Part shown: one piece after another, positions 1 to 7,383 of the stretch
Position numbering within the stretch: the first letter of the stretch is position 1
Layout: each line of letters begins with the position of its first letter
Assembly: GCA_003500165.1 (NCBI GenBank)
Contig: DNSZ01000231.1
Location: 2,772-20,096, forward strand
Origin: Paracoccaceae bacterium
GTDB lineage: Bacteria; Pseudomonadota; Alphaproteobacteria; Rhodobacterales; Rhodobacteraceae
Reading direction: 5' to 3'
DNA: 17,325 nucleotides
Made by a program: the position numbers and the translations under genes
Notes under the pieces: generated by a model
Told to the model about the DNA's origin: nothing
The model's input: only the letters and a program-made list of their open reading frames with translations
Databases searched by the model: none

Positions 1-2
1 TC

Positions 3-95
3 CTGCCATGGCTGCGCCCCACGCTGCCTGCGCAATTGCGCGCGCTCGACCCCGTGGGCGCGGCGCGCCGCCTCAGGGCGGTGTGGCGCACCTAG
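3..95 (+). CDS. Possible C-terminal tail of an upstream gene (5' end outside the window)
   Basis: One frame is open from the window edge to a TAG at 93-95 and reads as a plausible basic C-terminus (LPWLRPTLPAQL, then ARRLRAVWRT at the end). The other + frames here give cysteine-rich or low-complexity peptides unlike protein. Thirty codons are too few to name a family. It would be co-directional with the AlkB-type gene that starts 120 nt later. It could equally be non-coding GC-rich sequence. Confidence 0.3.
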   Translation: MPWLRPTLPAQLRALDPVGAARRLRAVWRT

Positions 96-215
96 GCGGC
101 GCTGGCGGCGCGGCGGACGGAGGATGGCGGTCGTGGTCAATGGCCGTTGGGATCGGCGCCGCAGCCCGCAGACGGAGGCGTTTCCAATCCAGCGGGCCGA
201 TGGTATCGCTTGCGC

Positions 216-1247
216 ATGCCGCGCACGCTGCCCCTTTTCGCGCTTGCCACCCTGCTGCCGGTGCCGCTTCTGCTGCTCGGCGCGCTGGCGGGCTGGCACT
301 GGGCGCTGGCCGCCATTCTCTACATCACCGTCGGGGTGTTCGCGCTGGACGAGCTTGCCCCGCGCACGCCCGGCCCGGCCGCCAGCCCGGCGGGGGCCAA
401 CGCCTTGTCGGCGATCCTCGCCCTGTTGCACCTGCCGCTGATGGGGCTTGCCGTTCTGGCGCTGGCAGGCACGTTCGGGGCCGGCCCGGCCGACCGGCTG
501 GCAGTCTTCTTCGCCTTTGGGCTGTGGCTGGGGCAGGTCGGCAACGCCAATGCGCATGAGCTGATCCACCGCCGCCACCCGCTGCTGCGCGGGCTGGGCG
601 CGGCCGTCTTCACCGCCCATCTGTTTGGCCACCACGCCACCGCGCATCCCGCCATCCACCACCGTTTCGTGGCCACGCCGGACGATCCCAACACCGCGCG
701 CCGCGGCGAAGGCTTCTGGCGGTTCTGGCCGCGCGCCGCGGCGGGATCGTTCGGCGCCGGCTGGCGGGTCGAGGCCACCCGGCTGATCCACCGCGGCCGG
801 TCGCCCTGGCACCCGGCGAACCCCTACTGGCGCTATCTTGGCGGGGCGCTGGCACTGATGCTGCTCGCCCTCGCTGCCGCGGGACCCGCCGGCTGGGCCG
901 CCTTCGTGGCGCTTGCGCTTTACGCCCAGATGCAGCTGATGCTGTCGGACTATGTCCAGCATTACGGCCTGATCCGCCCGCGCGGCGCCGATGGCCGCTA
1001 TGCCCCGGTCAGCCCGGCGCAATCCTGGGATGCGGCCCACTGGATGAGCGGTCTGTTCACGCTGAACGCCCCGCGGCATGCCGATCATCACAGCCATGCG
1101 ACGCGACCCTTCCCGGCGCTGGCGGCATGCCCCGACGCACCGCGGCTGCCCGGCCCGCTGCCGGTGATGGCCACGCTGGCGCTGATCCCGCGGGCCTGGC
1201 GGCGGGTGATGGACCCAAGGCTCGACCGGCTGGGGCGCGCGACATGA
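216..1247 (+). CDS. alkB: AlkB-type membrane diiron hydroxylase (alkane 1-monooxygenase family)
   Basis: This 343-residue integral membrane protein belongs to the fatty-acid desaturase/AlkB superfamily, which uses a His-ligated diiron centre to hydroxylate terminal methyl groups of alkanes or related lipids. The histidine boxes are visible: HELIH (114-118), HH-x3-H-x3-HH (139-149) followed by ATPDDP, DYVQHYGL (245-252) and RHADHHSH (287-294). The C-terminus RAWRRVMDPRL is typical of AlkB. Hydrophobic segments lie near 4-24, 27-45, 66-86 and 208-245. Most AlkB proteins have about 380-410 residues, so this one is short. The usual Glu of the EHxxGHH box is Ala143. I chose the ATG at 216 because the hydrophobic N-terminus starts there; an in-frame TTG at 147 would add a non-membrane leader. 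The stop overlaps the next start (ATGA). No rubredoxin gene is visible, so the substrate cannot be inferred. Confidence 0.85.
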   Translation: MPRTLPLFALATLLPVPLLLLGALAGWHWALAAILYITVGVFALDELAPRTPGPAASPAGANALSAILALLHLPLMGLAVLALAGTFGAGPADRLAVFFAFGLWLGQVGNANAHELIHRRHPLLRGLGAAVFTAHLFGHHATAHPAIHHRFVATPDDPNTARRGEGFWRFWPRAAAGSFGAGWRVEATRLIHRGRSPWHPANPYWRYLGGALALMLLALAAAGPAGWAAFVALALYAQMQLMLSDYVQHYGLIRPRGADGRYAPVSPAQSWDAAHWMSGLFTLNAPRHADHHSHATRPFPALAACPDAPRLPGPLPVMATLALIPRAWRRVMDPRLDRLGRAT

Positions 1248-1621
1248 TCCGGTTGCTGCTGGCCCTCTTGCTGCTTTCCGCCTGGCCGGCCCAGGCCGAA
1301 AGTCTGCTGACCCCCGATGTGTTCGAGGCGCTGACGGCGGGCAAGACGGTGCGCTATTCCGACGGTCAGGAAGAGCAGTTCCTGCCCGGCCGCCGCGTGG
1401 TGTTGCGGCTGAGCGAAAGCGATGCCTGCACCCGCGGCCACTGGTACGGCTCGGGCGACCTGATCTGCTTTGCCTATGAAGGGGATGATTGGCAGCATTG
1501 CTGGCTGGTGCACAACACCACCAAGGGCATCCGGTTCCGCGGCCTGCTGGGCGACGAATCGTTCATCACCCGCATGACGGACGCGCCGCTCGACTGTCCC
1601 GGCCCTTATCTGGGCAGCTGA
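1244..1621 (+). CDS. Small secreted cysteine-containing protein of unknown function (paralogue 1)
   Basis: This 125-residue protein has a clear signal peptide (MIRLLLALLLLSAWPAQA, cleavage near residue 18), so the mature form should be periplasmic or exported. I do not recognise a named family. Four cysteines (62, 75, 86, 118) could form two disulfides. Landmarks are GKTVRY, FLPGRRVVLR, CTRGHWY, GDLICFAYE, HCW and a C-terminal CPGPYLGS. The start ATG overlaps the stop of the AlkB-type gene (ATGA), which implies translational coupling. It is clearly homologous to the next gene (same Cys spacing of 13 then 11, same terminal LGS). The coupling to a membrane hydroxylase may mean an envelope or lipid-related role, but that is only inference. 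Confidence 0.8.
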   Translation: MIRLLLALLLLSAWPAQAESLLTPDVFEALTAGKTVRYSDGQEEQFLPGRRVVLRLSESDACTRGHWYGSGDLICFAYEGDDWQHCWLVHNTTKGIRFRGLLGDESFITRMTDAPLDCPGPYLGS

Positions 1622-1637
1622 CGACAAGGCAAACCGC

Positions 1638-2033
1638 ATGACGATCCGCCTTCTGATCCTGTGTCTCTTGGCCGCCGCACCGGCGGGTGCGGAGACGCTG
1701 CTCGACGGGCCGGGTTTCGCCGCCCGGGTCAGTGGCAAGACGATCCATTTCGACCGCTGGGGCGAGGTGTACGGCGCCGAACAGTATGTGCCCGACCGAC
1801 GGGTGATCTGGCGGTTCGAGGGCGAGGCCTGCCAGCCCGGCCGCTGGTATCCGCAAGGCGACGCGATCTGTTTCGTCTATGACGACCAGCCGGGACCGAT
1901 CTGCTGGTCCGTGATCGACGCGGCCGACGGGCTGCGCGTCCGCATCGTCGGCGACCTGCCCGAAAACGATCTGACCGTGCGGCGCGAGACGACGGCGCCG
2001 CTGGCCTGCCCGGGCGAGTTCCTGGGCAGCTGA
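1638..2033 (+). CDS. Small secreted cysteine-containing protein of unknown function (paralogue 2)
   Basis: This 131-residue protein has a signal peptide ending near AGA-ET (about residue 19) and is a tandem paralogue of the preceding gene, 16 nt downstream. The shared skeleton is GKTIHF, YVPDRRVIWRF, CQPGRWY, GDAICFVYDD, ICW and CPGEFLGS at the C-terminus. Its mature cysteines at 65, 78, 89 and 124 match those of paralogue 1 (spacings 13, 11 and 35 against 13, 11 and 32). The pair looks like a local duplication that has diverged considerably. The gene is last in the + strand run and converges on the UbiH-type gene. Function is unknown. Confidence 0.8.
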   Translation: MTIRLLILCLLAAAPAGAETLLDGPGFAARVSGKTIHFDRWGEVYGAEQYVPDRRVIWRFEGEACQPGRWYPQGDAICFVYDDQPGPICWSVIDAADGLRVRIVGDLPENDLTVRRETTAPLACPGEFLGS

Positions 2034-2039
2034 GCGGGC

Positions 2040-2078
2040 GCCGCACCCCGACCCGGCCGCGGCGAGGCGGGGCGCGGC
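2040..2078. terminator. GC-rich hairpin between convergent genes (probable bidirectional terminator)
   Basis: The arms GCCGCACCCCG (2040-2050) and CGGGGCGCGGC (2068-2078) pair over 11 positions with one A-C mismatch, around a 17-nt loop that itself contains CCGCGG. It lies between the converging stops at 2033 and 2122. No T-run follows on either strand, so it is not a textbook intrinsic terminator. Confidence 0.5.
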
Positions 2079-2079
2079 A

Positions 2080-2124
2080 GGCGGACCTAGCGGAATGAGT
2101 CAAACTCATTGCGCCTTGGTATCA
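2080..2124 (-). repeat. Stop-codon-anchored intergenic repeat, copy A
   Basis: Read on the minus strand, this 45-nt segment starts with the TGA stop of the UbiH-type gene (TGATACCAAGGCGCAATGAG...). It matches the segment starting at the stop of the RTX gene (13949-13993) at 35 of 45 positions without gaps. It contains the inverted repeat AATGAG-TCAAA-CTCATT (2094-2110). The flanking genes are unrelated, so the likeness is not from gene homology. Confidence 0.6.
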
Positions 2125-3327
2125 GCCGCGCGCGCCCAGCCCCAGCCGCATCACCGCCCGGCGCAGCGGGGCGATGTCGTGCAGCGCCTGCATGCCGATC
2201 TTGCGCAACTGCGTCAGCGGCGCCGCCCCGGTCATCGACGCACGGTTGAGCGCGTCGATGCCCAGAACCCGCATCCGGATATCGCCGTGCCGGGCGCGGT
2301 GATAGGCGGCCAGCATCGGCGCATCGCCGAGCGCGCCCGGGCGCCGCTGCGCCAGGTCCAGTAGCACGGCGATGTCTGCGAGGCTCATGTTCAGCCCCTG
2401 CGCGCCGATCGGCGGGATCACATGGGCGGCCTCGGCGATCAGCGCCAGCCGGTCGCCGTTCAGCCGCGCGGCCATCTGGCTGATGATCGGCCAGATCGTG
2501 ATCTGGCTGGCCAATGTCAGCGGGCCGAAGAGATAGCCCGACCTTTCGCTCATCGCCGCCTCGAAATCCGGTGGGGCCAGGGCGCGCAGCCTTTCGGCCT
2601 CGGCCCCGCGTTCCATCCAGACGATGGCCGAATGCGGCTCACCCTCGCGGTCGGGCAGGGGCACCAGGGTGAACGGCCCGCCCGAGCGGTGAATCTCGGT
2701 CGAGACATTGTCATGCGGGATCGGGTGCGTCACCGTGAAGGCCAGCGCCTTCTGCCCATAGCGCAGGGTCGTCACGGGAATCCCGGCGGCCCGCCGCATC
2801 GCCGAGTCGCGGCCATCGGCGGCCAGCACCAGGCGCACCGCCACCGCGCCGCCATCCGACAGCGTGACACGCGCCTCGGCGGTTCGTGCGATCAGGCCGC
2901 GCGCGGCCAGGCCCGGGCGAAAATCGACATTCGGCAGCTCGGCCAGCCGGGCCACCAATTCGCGGCGCAACAGCCAGTTCGGGAAGTTCCAGCCGAACGG
3001 GCGGTCGGGCGACAGGTCCGCGGCGTCGAAATCGCGCACCGCAAAGCGCCGCGCGCGGTCGCCGGTATCCTCGGCGATGCGCATCACCTGAAGCGGCGCG
3101 GCATGGCCGGCAAGCCGGTCCCACAGCCCCGCTGCCTCCAGCACCTGACGGGCGGGCTGCAGAAAGGCGGTGGATCGCAGATCGGCGCCCTCGGCCTCGG
3201 CCGAGGTGACCGGCGGGGCCGGATCGACACAGATCACCGTAAAGCCGGCGCTGCCAAAGGCGGCCGCCGCGCTCAGCCCGGCCACGCCGCCGCCGGCGAC
3301 GAGGATATCGGCATGTTCGACTTTCAT
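2122..3327 (-). CDS. ubiH: UbiH/UbiF/VisC/COQ6-family FAD-dependent ubiquinone-biosynthesis hydroxylase
   Basis: This 401-residue class A flavoprotein monooxygenase is expected to hydroxylate the ring of a ubiquinone precursor with O2 and NAD(P)H. Visible motifs are the N-terminal dinucleotide-binding GGGVAG (12-17), the DGRDSAMR segment (171-178, family DGxxSxxR), and the second FAD motif at 291-313. That last motif reads AEAAHVIPPIGAQGLN, where most family members have GDAAH-x3-P-x2-GQGxN. The Glu-for-Asp change appears usual for the Rhodobacterales branch. Which ring position it acts on cannot be read here; alphaproteobacterial members (UbiL, UbiM types) differ in this. The ATG at 3327 begins directly with the FAD fold (MKVEHADILVAGGG). 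It lies 10 nt after the glycosyltransferase stop, so the two are probably co-transcribed. The stop codon is also the first triplet of repeat copy A. Confidence 0.9.
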   Translation of the reverse strand: MKVEHADILVAGGGVAGLSAAAAFGSAGFTVICVDPAPPVTSAEAEGADLRSTAFLQPARQVLEAAGLWDRLAGHAAPLQVMRIAEDTGDRARRFAVRDFDAADLSPDRPFGWNFPNWLLRRELVARLAELPNVDFRPGLAARGLIARTAEARVTLSDGGAVAVRLVLAADGRDSAMRRAAGIPVTTLRYGQKALAFTVTHPIPHDNVSTEIHRSGGPFTLVPLPDREGEPHSAIVWMERGAEAERLRALAPPDFEAAMSERSGYLFGPLTLASQITIWPIISQMAARLNGDRLALIAEAAHVIPPIGAQGLNMSLADIAVLLDLAQRRPGALGDAPMLAAYHRARHGDIRMRVLGIDALNRASMTGAAPLTQLRKIGMQALHDIAPLRRAVMRLGLGARG

Positions 3328-3337
3328 GGGAAAGGGT

Positions 3338-5263
3338 CTAGCCCGCGCCCCCCGATCCGGAAAGGGGCAAAGCTGCGACCGATTGCACGGCCCGGGCCCG
3401 GGCGGGCGGCATCGGCGCGCTTTCGGGCGTGACGCCATGCGGCGTCTTGGCCCAGTGAAACGGCCGCGCGACCGCGGCCACGACCGCATGCCAGGCGGCA
3501 AGCGTGGCCATCGGGTAATAGGCGTGCAAGGCGGGCAGCCAAACGGCCAGGCGCGCCGTTCCGCGCCGCCGCAATCCCACCACCGCGGCCAAGACGCCGA
3601 CGCCTTCGGCCAGCAGCAAAAGCGCGAACAGGCCCCAGGCCGCATCGGCGGGGAGCCATGGCGCCAGCGGCGGGGCGCCCAGAAACGGGATCAACCAGAA
3701 GCTCCACAGCGCGGGCGCCAACAGGAACCCGGCGAGGGCACCCAGAAACAGCGCCTGGAATGCCAGGAAACCGGTCGGCCCCAGATCGCGCCACAATGCC
3801 TTCGGCCGCCGCATATGCGTCGCCCAGGTAATCGCAAAACCCTTCAGCCAGCGCGCCCGCTGGCGCATCCACAGCATCGGCCGGCACGCGGCCTCTTCCA
3901 GGGTGACGCTGTCGATGTGGTCGCAGCGATGGCCAAAGCGCGCCAGGCGGATGCCCAGATCGGCATCCTCGGTGACGTTGTGGGCGTCCCAGCCGCCCGC
4001 CGCCTGCAGCGCATCGCGGCGCAGGAAAAGCGTGGTGCCGCCCAGCGGGAAGGGCAGGCCGCGCCGCGCCAGACCGCGCAGCACGACCCGGAACCAGACC
4101 GCGTATTCGATGGTGAAGCAGCGCGCGATCCAGTTCGCCCGGCCATTGTAGAAATCGAGCGTGCCTTGCAGGCAGGCCAGCCTGTCATCGGCCGCGAACC
4201 GCGCCGCGACCCGGCGCAGTTGATCGGGTGCCGGCGCATCCTCGGCATCGTAGACGCCGACGATCTCGGCCGATATGAATTCGAGGGCATAGTTCAGCGC
4301 GCGCGGCTTGGTCCGCAACCGCCCGGCGGGCACCGCGACGACCTCGATCCAGGGCGGCAACGCCGTTGCCTCCAGCGCCGCGCGGGTCGCGCGGTCGTCC
4401 GATTCGACCACCAGACAGGCCGACACCAGGGCGCGCGGGTAGTCGAGCCGTTCCAGCCGCGCGATCAGCGCCGGCAGGATCGCGGCCTCGCGCAGCAACG
4501 GGACCAGCAGCGCGATGGTCGGCAAGGGCGCCTGCGGGGCCGGCGTGGTGTCCGGGCGCGGGCCGGGCCCGGCCAGCAGCGCGGCAAGTTTCAGGCCCGT
4601 ATTGGCCAGCAGGGCAAGCGTGGCGAGCCCAAGCGCCAGCCCGCCCAGAACCCATGGCGCGGCCAGGGCGAGGAGAGCCGCGGCCAGCCCCAGCAGCGCC
4701 GCGATGCCGCGCCAGGCCATCGACTGAACCCGGCAGCTGTTCGCCGCGGGGCAGCGGGTTTCGGCATGATGGGCAAGGCGGTCACGCCACAATTCGGCGA
4801 TCCGGTCGCGGATCGCCTCTGCGCTGGCGAAGACGACGCGGACCGGGCCGCTGCCGGCGGGCAGCGCGGCGGACAACGCGGCCAGGTTTTCGGGATGGGC
4901 GGTCGCAACGGTCAGCGCCCCGCCGATACGCCCGGCCGGCACCACAGCCGCGCGCAGACAGGCGACGGGGTCGAATGCCCGGGCGCTGTCCGGGTCGGGT
5001 GGATGGGCCGCCAGATCGACCCATTCCAGACCGTGCTGATAGGCCAGCGCATCGGCCAGCGCCTCGGGCGCCAGCGCACCCGTGGCACACAGGATTTCAC
5101 CGATCCGGGCAGAGCCGGCGCGCTGCATGTCGAGTGCACTGGTGATGGCGTCTGCCGGCACGCCCGCCCGGCGCTGCAGAATCGCACCCAGCGGTTCGCG
5201 GGTAACCGGCCGCGGCAGCGCCAGCGCCCGCTCCACGACTGTCTGCTGCATGCTTTCTGCCAT
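3338..5263 (-). CDS. Membrane GT2 glycosyltransferase with N-terminal MshEN-like (c-di-GMP-receptor type) domain
   Basis: This 641-residue protein is a fusion. Residues 24-47 and 53-76 are two 24-residue motifs separated by exactly five residues, each ending in Gln (LG-x2-L ... AL-x2-Q; RIGEIL-x3-G ... AL-x2-Q). That is the layout of the MshEN/GspE-N cyclic-di-GMP-binding domain, and the rest of that fold runs to about 155. Two membrane helices lie near 186-222. A family-2 glycosyltransferase domain follows at about 245-480, with DAED (339-342), GGTTLF (408-413), TED (431-433) and QxxRW (468-472), as in processive cellulose/hyaluronan-synthase-like enzymes. Further membrane helices lie at about 497-600. 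It probably polymerises and exports an exopolysaccharide under c-di-GMP control; the sugar and the c-di-GMP binding are inferred. The first Arg of motif 1 is Pro24, which may weaken one half-site. A CtrA-type site lies 48 nt upstream. Confidence 0.88.
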   Translation of the reverse strand: MAESMQQTVVERALALPRPVTREPLGAILQRRAGVPADAITSALDMQRAGSARIGEILCATGALAPEALADALAYQHGLEWVDLAAHPPDPDSARAFDPVACLRAAVVPAGRIGGALTVATAHPENLAALSAALPAGSGPVRVVFASAEAIRDRIAELWRDRLAHHAETRCPAANSCRVQSMAWRGIAALLGLAAALLALAAPWVLGGLALGLATLALLANTGLKLAALLAGPGPRPDTTPAPQAPLPTIALLVPLLREAAILPALIARLERLDYPRALVSACLVVESDDRATRAALEATALPPWIEVVAVPAGRLRTKPRALNYALEFISAEIVGVYDAEDAPAPDQLRRVAARFAADDRLACLQGTLDFYNGRANWIARCFTIEYAVWFRVVLRGLARRGLPFPLGGTTLFLRRDALQAAGGWDAHNVTEDADLGIRLARFGHRCDHIDSVTLEEAACRPMLWMRQRARWLKGFAITWATHMRRPKALWRDLGPTGFLAFQALFLGALAGFLLAPALWSFWLIPFLGAPPLAPWLPADAAWGLFALLLLAEGVGVLAAVVGLRRRGTARLAVWLPALHAYYPMATLAAWHAVVAAVARPFHWAKTPHGVTPESAPMPPARARAVQSVAALPLSGSGGAG

Positions 5264-5311
5264 GCCGGGTCCGCCCGCACTGTCCGCGGGGTCGATCTGG
5301 CGGCAACAGGG

Positions 5312-5326
5312 TTAAGCGGCGGTTAA
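5312..5326 (-). promoter_or_regulatory. CtrA-type binding site (TTAA-N7-TTAA) upstream of the glycosyltransferase
   Basis: On the minus strand the sequence reads TTAACCGCCGCTTAAC, an exact match to the alphaproteobacterial CtrA consensus TTAA-N7-TTAAC. It ends 48 nt before the glycosyltransferase ATG, a plausible promoter position. TTAA tetramers are very rare in this GC-rich window (I count only about five), so two at the right spacing in a non-coding gap are unlikely by chance. Confidence 0.65.
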
Positions 5327-5351
5327 TACCAACGGTCATGGTCGATGAGCG
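5324..5351 (+). repeat. Intergenic repeat, copy D (TAATACCAAC end)
   Basis: This segment shares a core with the segment at the ilvC stop (13887-13910): 21 of 24 aligned bases match, with gaps of 1 and 3 nt (shared blocks ACCAAC, GTCA, TCGA, GAGCG). It lies between the carA stop and the glycosyltransferase start and overlaps the second TTAA of the CtrA-type site. Unlike the other three copies, its ACCAA end does not follow a stop codon of a recognised gene. Confidence 0.4.
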
Positions 5352-5396
5352 CACGGCCAATGGCCAGGCGCTGCAAGGCCGCGTCTTTCTTGGGCC

Positions 5397-6548
5397 TCAG
5401 CCGGAGCGCGCCGCCATCGCCTCGGTGAATCGCTCGAACAGATAGCCGCTGTCCTGCGGCCCAGGGCTCGCCTCGGGGTGATACTGCACCGAAAACACCG
5501 GGCGCCCCTTCAGCCGCAGGCCGCAATTCGACCCATCGAAGAGCGAGACATGGGTCTCCACCACGGTATCGGGCAGGGTCTCGCTGTCGACGGCAAAGCC
5601 GTGATTCATCGATGTGATCTCGACCTTGCCGGTTTCGAGATCCTTGACCGGATGATTGGCGCCGTGATGGCCGTGATGCATCTTCACCGTGCGCGCACCC
5701 AGCGCCAGGCCCAGCATCTGGTGGCCAAGGCAGATGCCGAAGATCGGCAGATCGGTCGCAGTCACCAGATGCCGGATGACCGGCACGGCATAGGCACCGG
5801 TGGCCGCCGGGTCGCCCGGCCCGTTCGACAGGAAAACGCCGTCGGGGTGATGCGCCAGAACCTCTTCGGCGGTCGCGGAGGCGGGCAACACGGTGACCGA
5901 ACAACCCAGGGCCGCAAGCGACCGCAGGATGTTGCGCTTGGCCCCATAGTCGATCGCGACGACATGGTGGCGCGGCGCGGTCTGCCGGCCATAGCCGCCG
6001 GGCCAGTCCCAGCGCGTCGCGTCCCAGCGAAAGGTCTGGGCGCAGGTCACGTCGCGGGCCAGGTCGCGCCCTTCCAGACCGGCGAAGCCGCGCGCCGCCG
6101 CGACCAGGCTTGCGATGTCGAAGTGGCCCTGCACATCGTGGCGCAACGCCACATGGGGCGCGCCCTGCCGGCGGATCGCCCGGGTCAGCCGGCGGGTGTC
6201 GATGCCGCCGATGCCGATCCGGCCATGCCGGCGCAGCCAGTCGGCCAGATCGCCCATCGCCCGCCAGTTCGACGGCGCGGTCGGGTGGGCGCGCGTCACC
6301 AGTCCTGCGGCGACGGGCCGTTCGGCCTCGTCGTCCTCGGTCGTGGTGCCGGTATTGCCGATATGCGGGAAGGTGAAGGTGACGATCTGGCCGGCATAGG
6401 AGGGATCGGTCATGATCTCCTGATAGCCGGTCATCGCAGTGTTGAAGCACAGCTCGGCCGTCGCCATGCCCTCGGCGCCGAAGCCATGGCCGAAAAACAC
6501 CGTGCCATCGGCCAGGGCCAGGGCGGCGGTCGGCTTGGGGTCGGGCAT
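5397..6548 (-). CDS. carA: Carbamoyl-phosphate synthase small (glutaminase) subunit
   Basis: This 383-residue cytosolic subunit hydrolyses glutamine and channels ammonia to CarB for carbamoyl phosphate, feeding arginine and pyrimidine synthesis. The N-terminal CarA domain (about 1-150) shows [20 protein letters not shown] and the HIGNTG motif. The class I glutamine amidotransferase domain (about 195-380) carries the nucleophile Cys273 in GICLGHQ and the His357/Glu359 pair in [10 protein letters not shown]. Length is normal. The ATG at 6548 is preceded by GGAG and begins the conserved N-terminus. Only 28 nt separate it from the znuB stop, so it may be read through from the zinc operon unless a promoter lies inside znuB. 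carB is not in the window. Confidence 0.96.
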   Translation of the reverse strand: MPDPKPTAALALADGTVFFGHGFGAEGMATAELCFNTAMTGYQEIMTDPSYAGQIVTFTFPHIGNTGTTTEDDEAERPVAAGLVTRAHPTAPSNWRAMGDLADWLRRHGRIGIGGIDTRRLTRAIRRQGAPHVALRHDVQGHFDIASLVAAARGFAGLEGRDLARDVTCAQTFRWDATRWDWPGGYGRQTAPRHHVVAIDYGAKRNILRSLAALGCSVTVLPASATAEEVLAHHPDGVFLSNGPGDPAATGAYAVPVIRHLVTATDLPIFGICLGHQMLGLALGARTVKMHHGHHGANHPVKDLETGKVEITSMNHGFAVDSETLPDTVVETHVSLFDGSNCGLRLKGRPVFSVQYHPEASPGPQDSGYLFERFTEAMAARSG

Positions 6549-6576
6549 GGCGGGTCTCCGGGCGGGTTGCCTGTCG

Positions 6577-7383
6577 CTAGGCCCCGCGCCGGGCGGCGTC
6601 AAGCACGGGCCGGGCCAGCGCCGAGGCGGCAAAGAACCCCGCCGCCACGGTGACGATGGTGGGCCCCGTGGGCGTGTCCCACAGATAGGAGGCGCGCAAC
6701 CCGCCCAGCGCCGAAACGGCGCCCAGAAGGGCCGCCAGCACCGCCATCGCCTCGGGCGTGCGGACGAAGGGCCGTGCGGCGGCGGCCGGGATGATCAACA
6801 GTGCGGTGATCAGCAGCGCGCCCACCACCTTGATCGCCACGGCGACGACGATGGCCAGGGCCAGCGTCAGCACCAGCTGTTCGCGGCGCGGGTCGATGCC
6901 GGCCGAGCAGGCCAGATCGGGATCGACGGTTGCGGTCAGCAGCCTGTCCCAGCGCCAGATCAGCAGCCCCAGAACGGCCGCCGCGCCGGCCCAGATCACC
7001 GCCAGATCGACCCGCCCGACGGACAGGATGTCGCCGAACAGGAACGCCATGAGGTCCAGCCGCAGGCCCTGCAGGCTGGCCGCGACGACAAGCCCGATCG
7101 CGAGTGCGGCATGGGCGAGCACGCCCAGCAGCGTGTCCATCGCATAGCCGCGGCTTTGCAACAGCGTGACGGACAGCGCCATCACCAGCGCCACAGCCAG
7201 CGCACCGGCAAACACCGACACCGAAAACGACAGCGCCAGCGCCACGCCCAAGAGCGAGGCATGCGCGGTGGCATCGCCGAAATAGGCCATCCGCCGCCAG
7301 ACGACGAAACAGCCCAACGGCCCCGCGGCCAGCGCCACCCCCAGCCCCGCCAGCGCCGCGCGGACCAGAAAATCGTCCAGCAT
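6577..7383 (-). CDS. znuB: Zinc ABC transporter permease ZnuB
   Basis: This 268-residue inner-membrane permease of the ABC-3 metal family is hydrophobic along its length. It carries the cytoplasmic coupling segment [21 protein letters not shown] near residues 30-50, typical of ZnuB. It forms the channel through which ZnuA-delivered zinc enters, powered by ZnuC. I chose the ATG at 7383 because it overlaps the znuC stop by one base (TGATG); a GTG one codon upstream is an alternative. It is third in the zur-znuC-znuB overlapping operon and should be under Zur control through the shared promoter region. Confidence 0.94.
   Translation of the reverse strand: MLDDFLVRAALAGLGVALAAGPLGCFVVWRRMAYFGDATAHASLLGVALALSFSVSVFAGALAVALVMALSVTLLQSRGYAMDTLLGVLAHAALAIGLVVAASLQGLRLDLMAFLFGDILSVGRVDLAVIWAGAAAVLGLLIWRWDRLLTATVDPDLACSAGIDPRREQLVLTLALAIVVAVAIKVVGALLITALLIIPAAAARPFVRTPEAMAVLAALLGAVSALGGLRASYLWDTPTGPTIVTVAAGFFAASALARPVLDAARRGA

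Noticed and set aside
3170..5326. A 718-codon open frame on + opposite the glycosyltransferase and UbiH-type genes
   Set aside because: It is rich in Arg, Gln, Gly and Pro without motifs, while the minus strand encodes two clear families over the same bases; antisense openness is common at this GC content.
5478..6653. A long + frame opposite carA
   Set aside because: carA has all catalytic residues on the other strand; the + frame has no recognisable domain.
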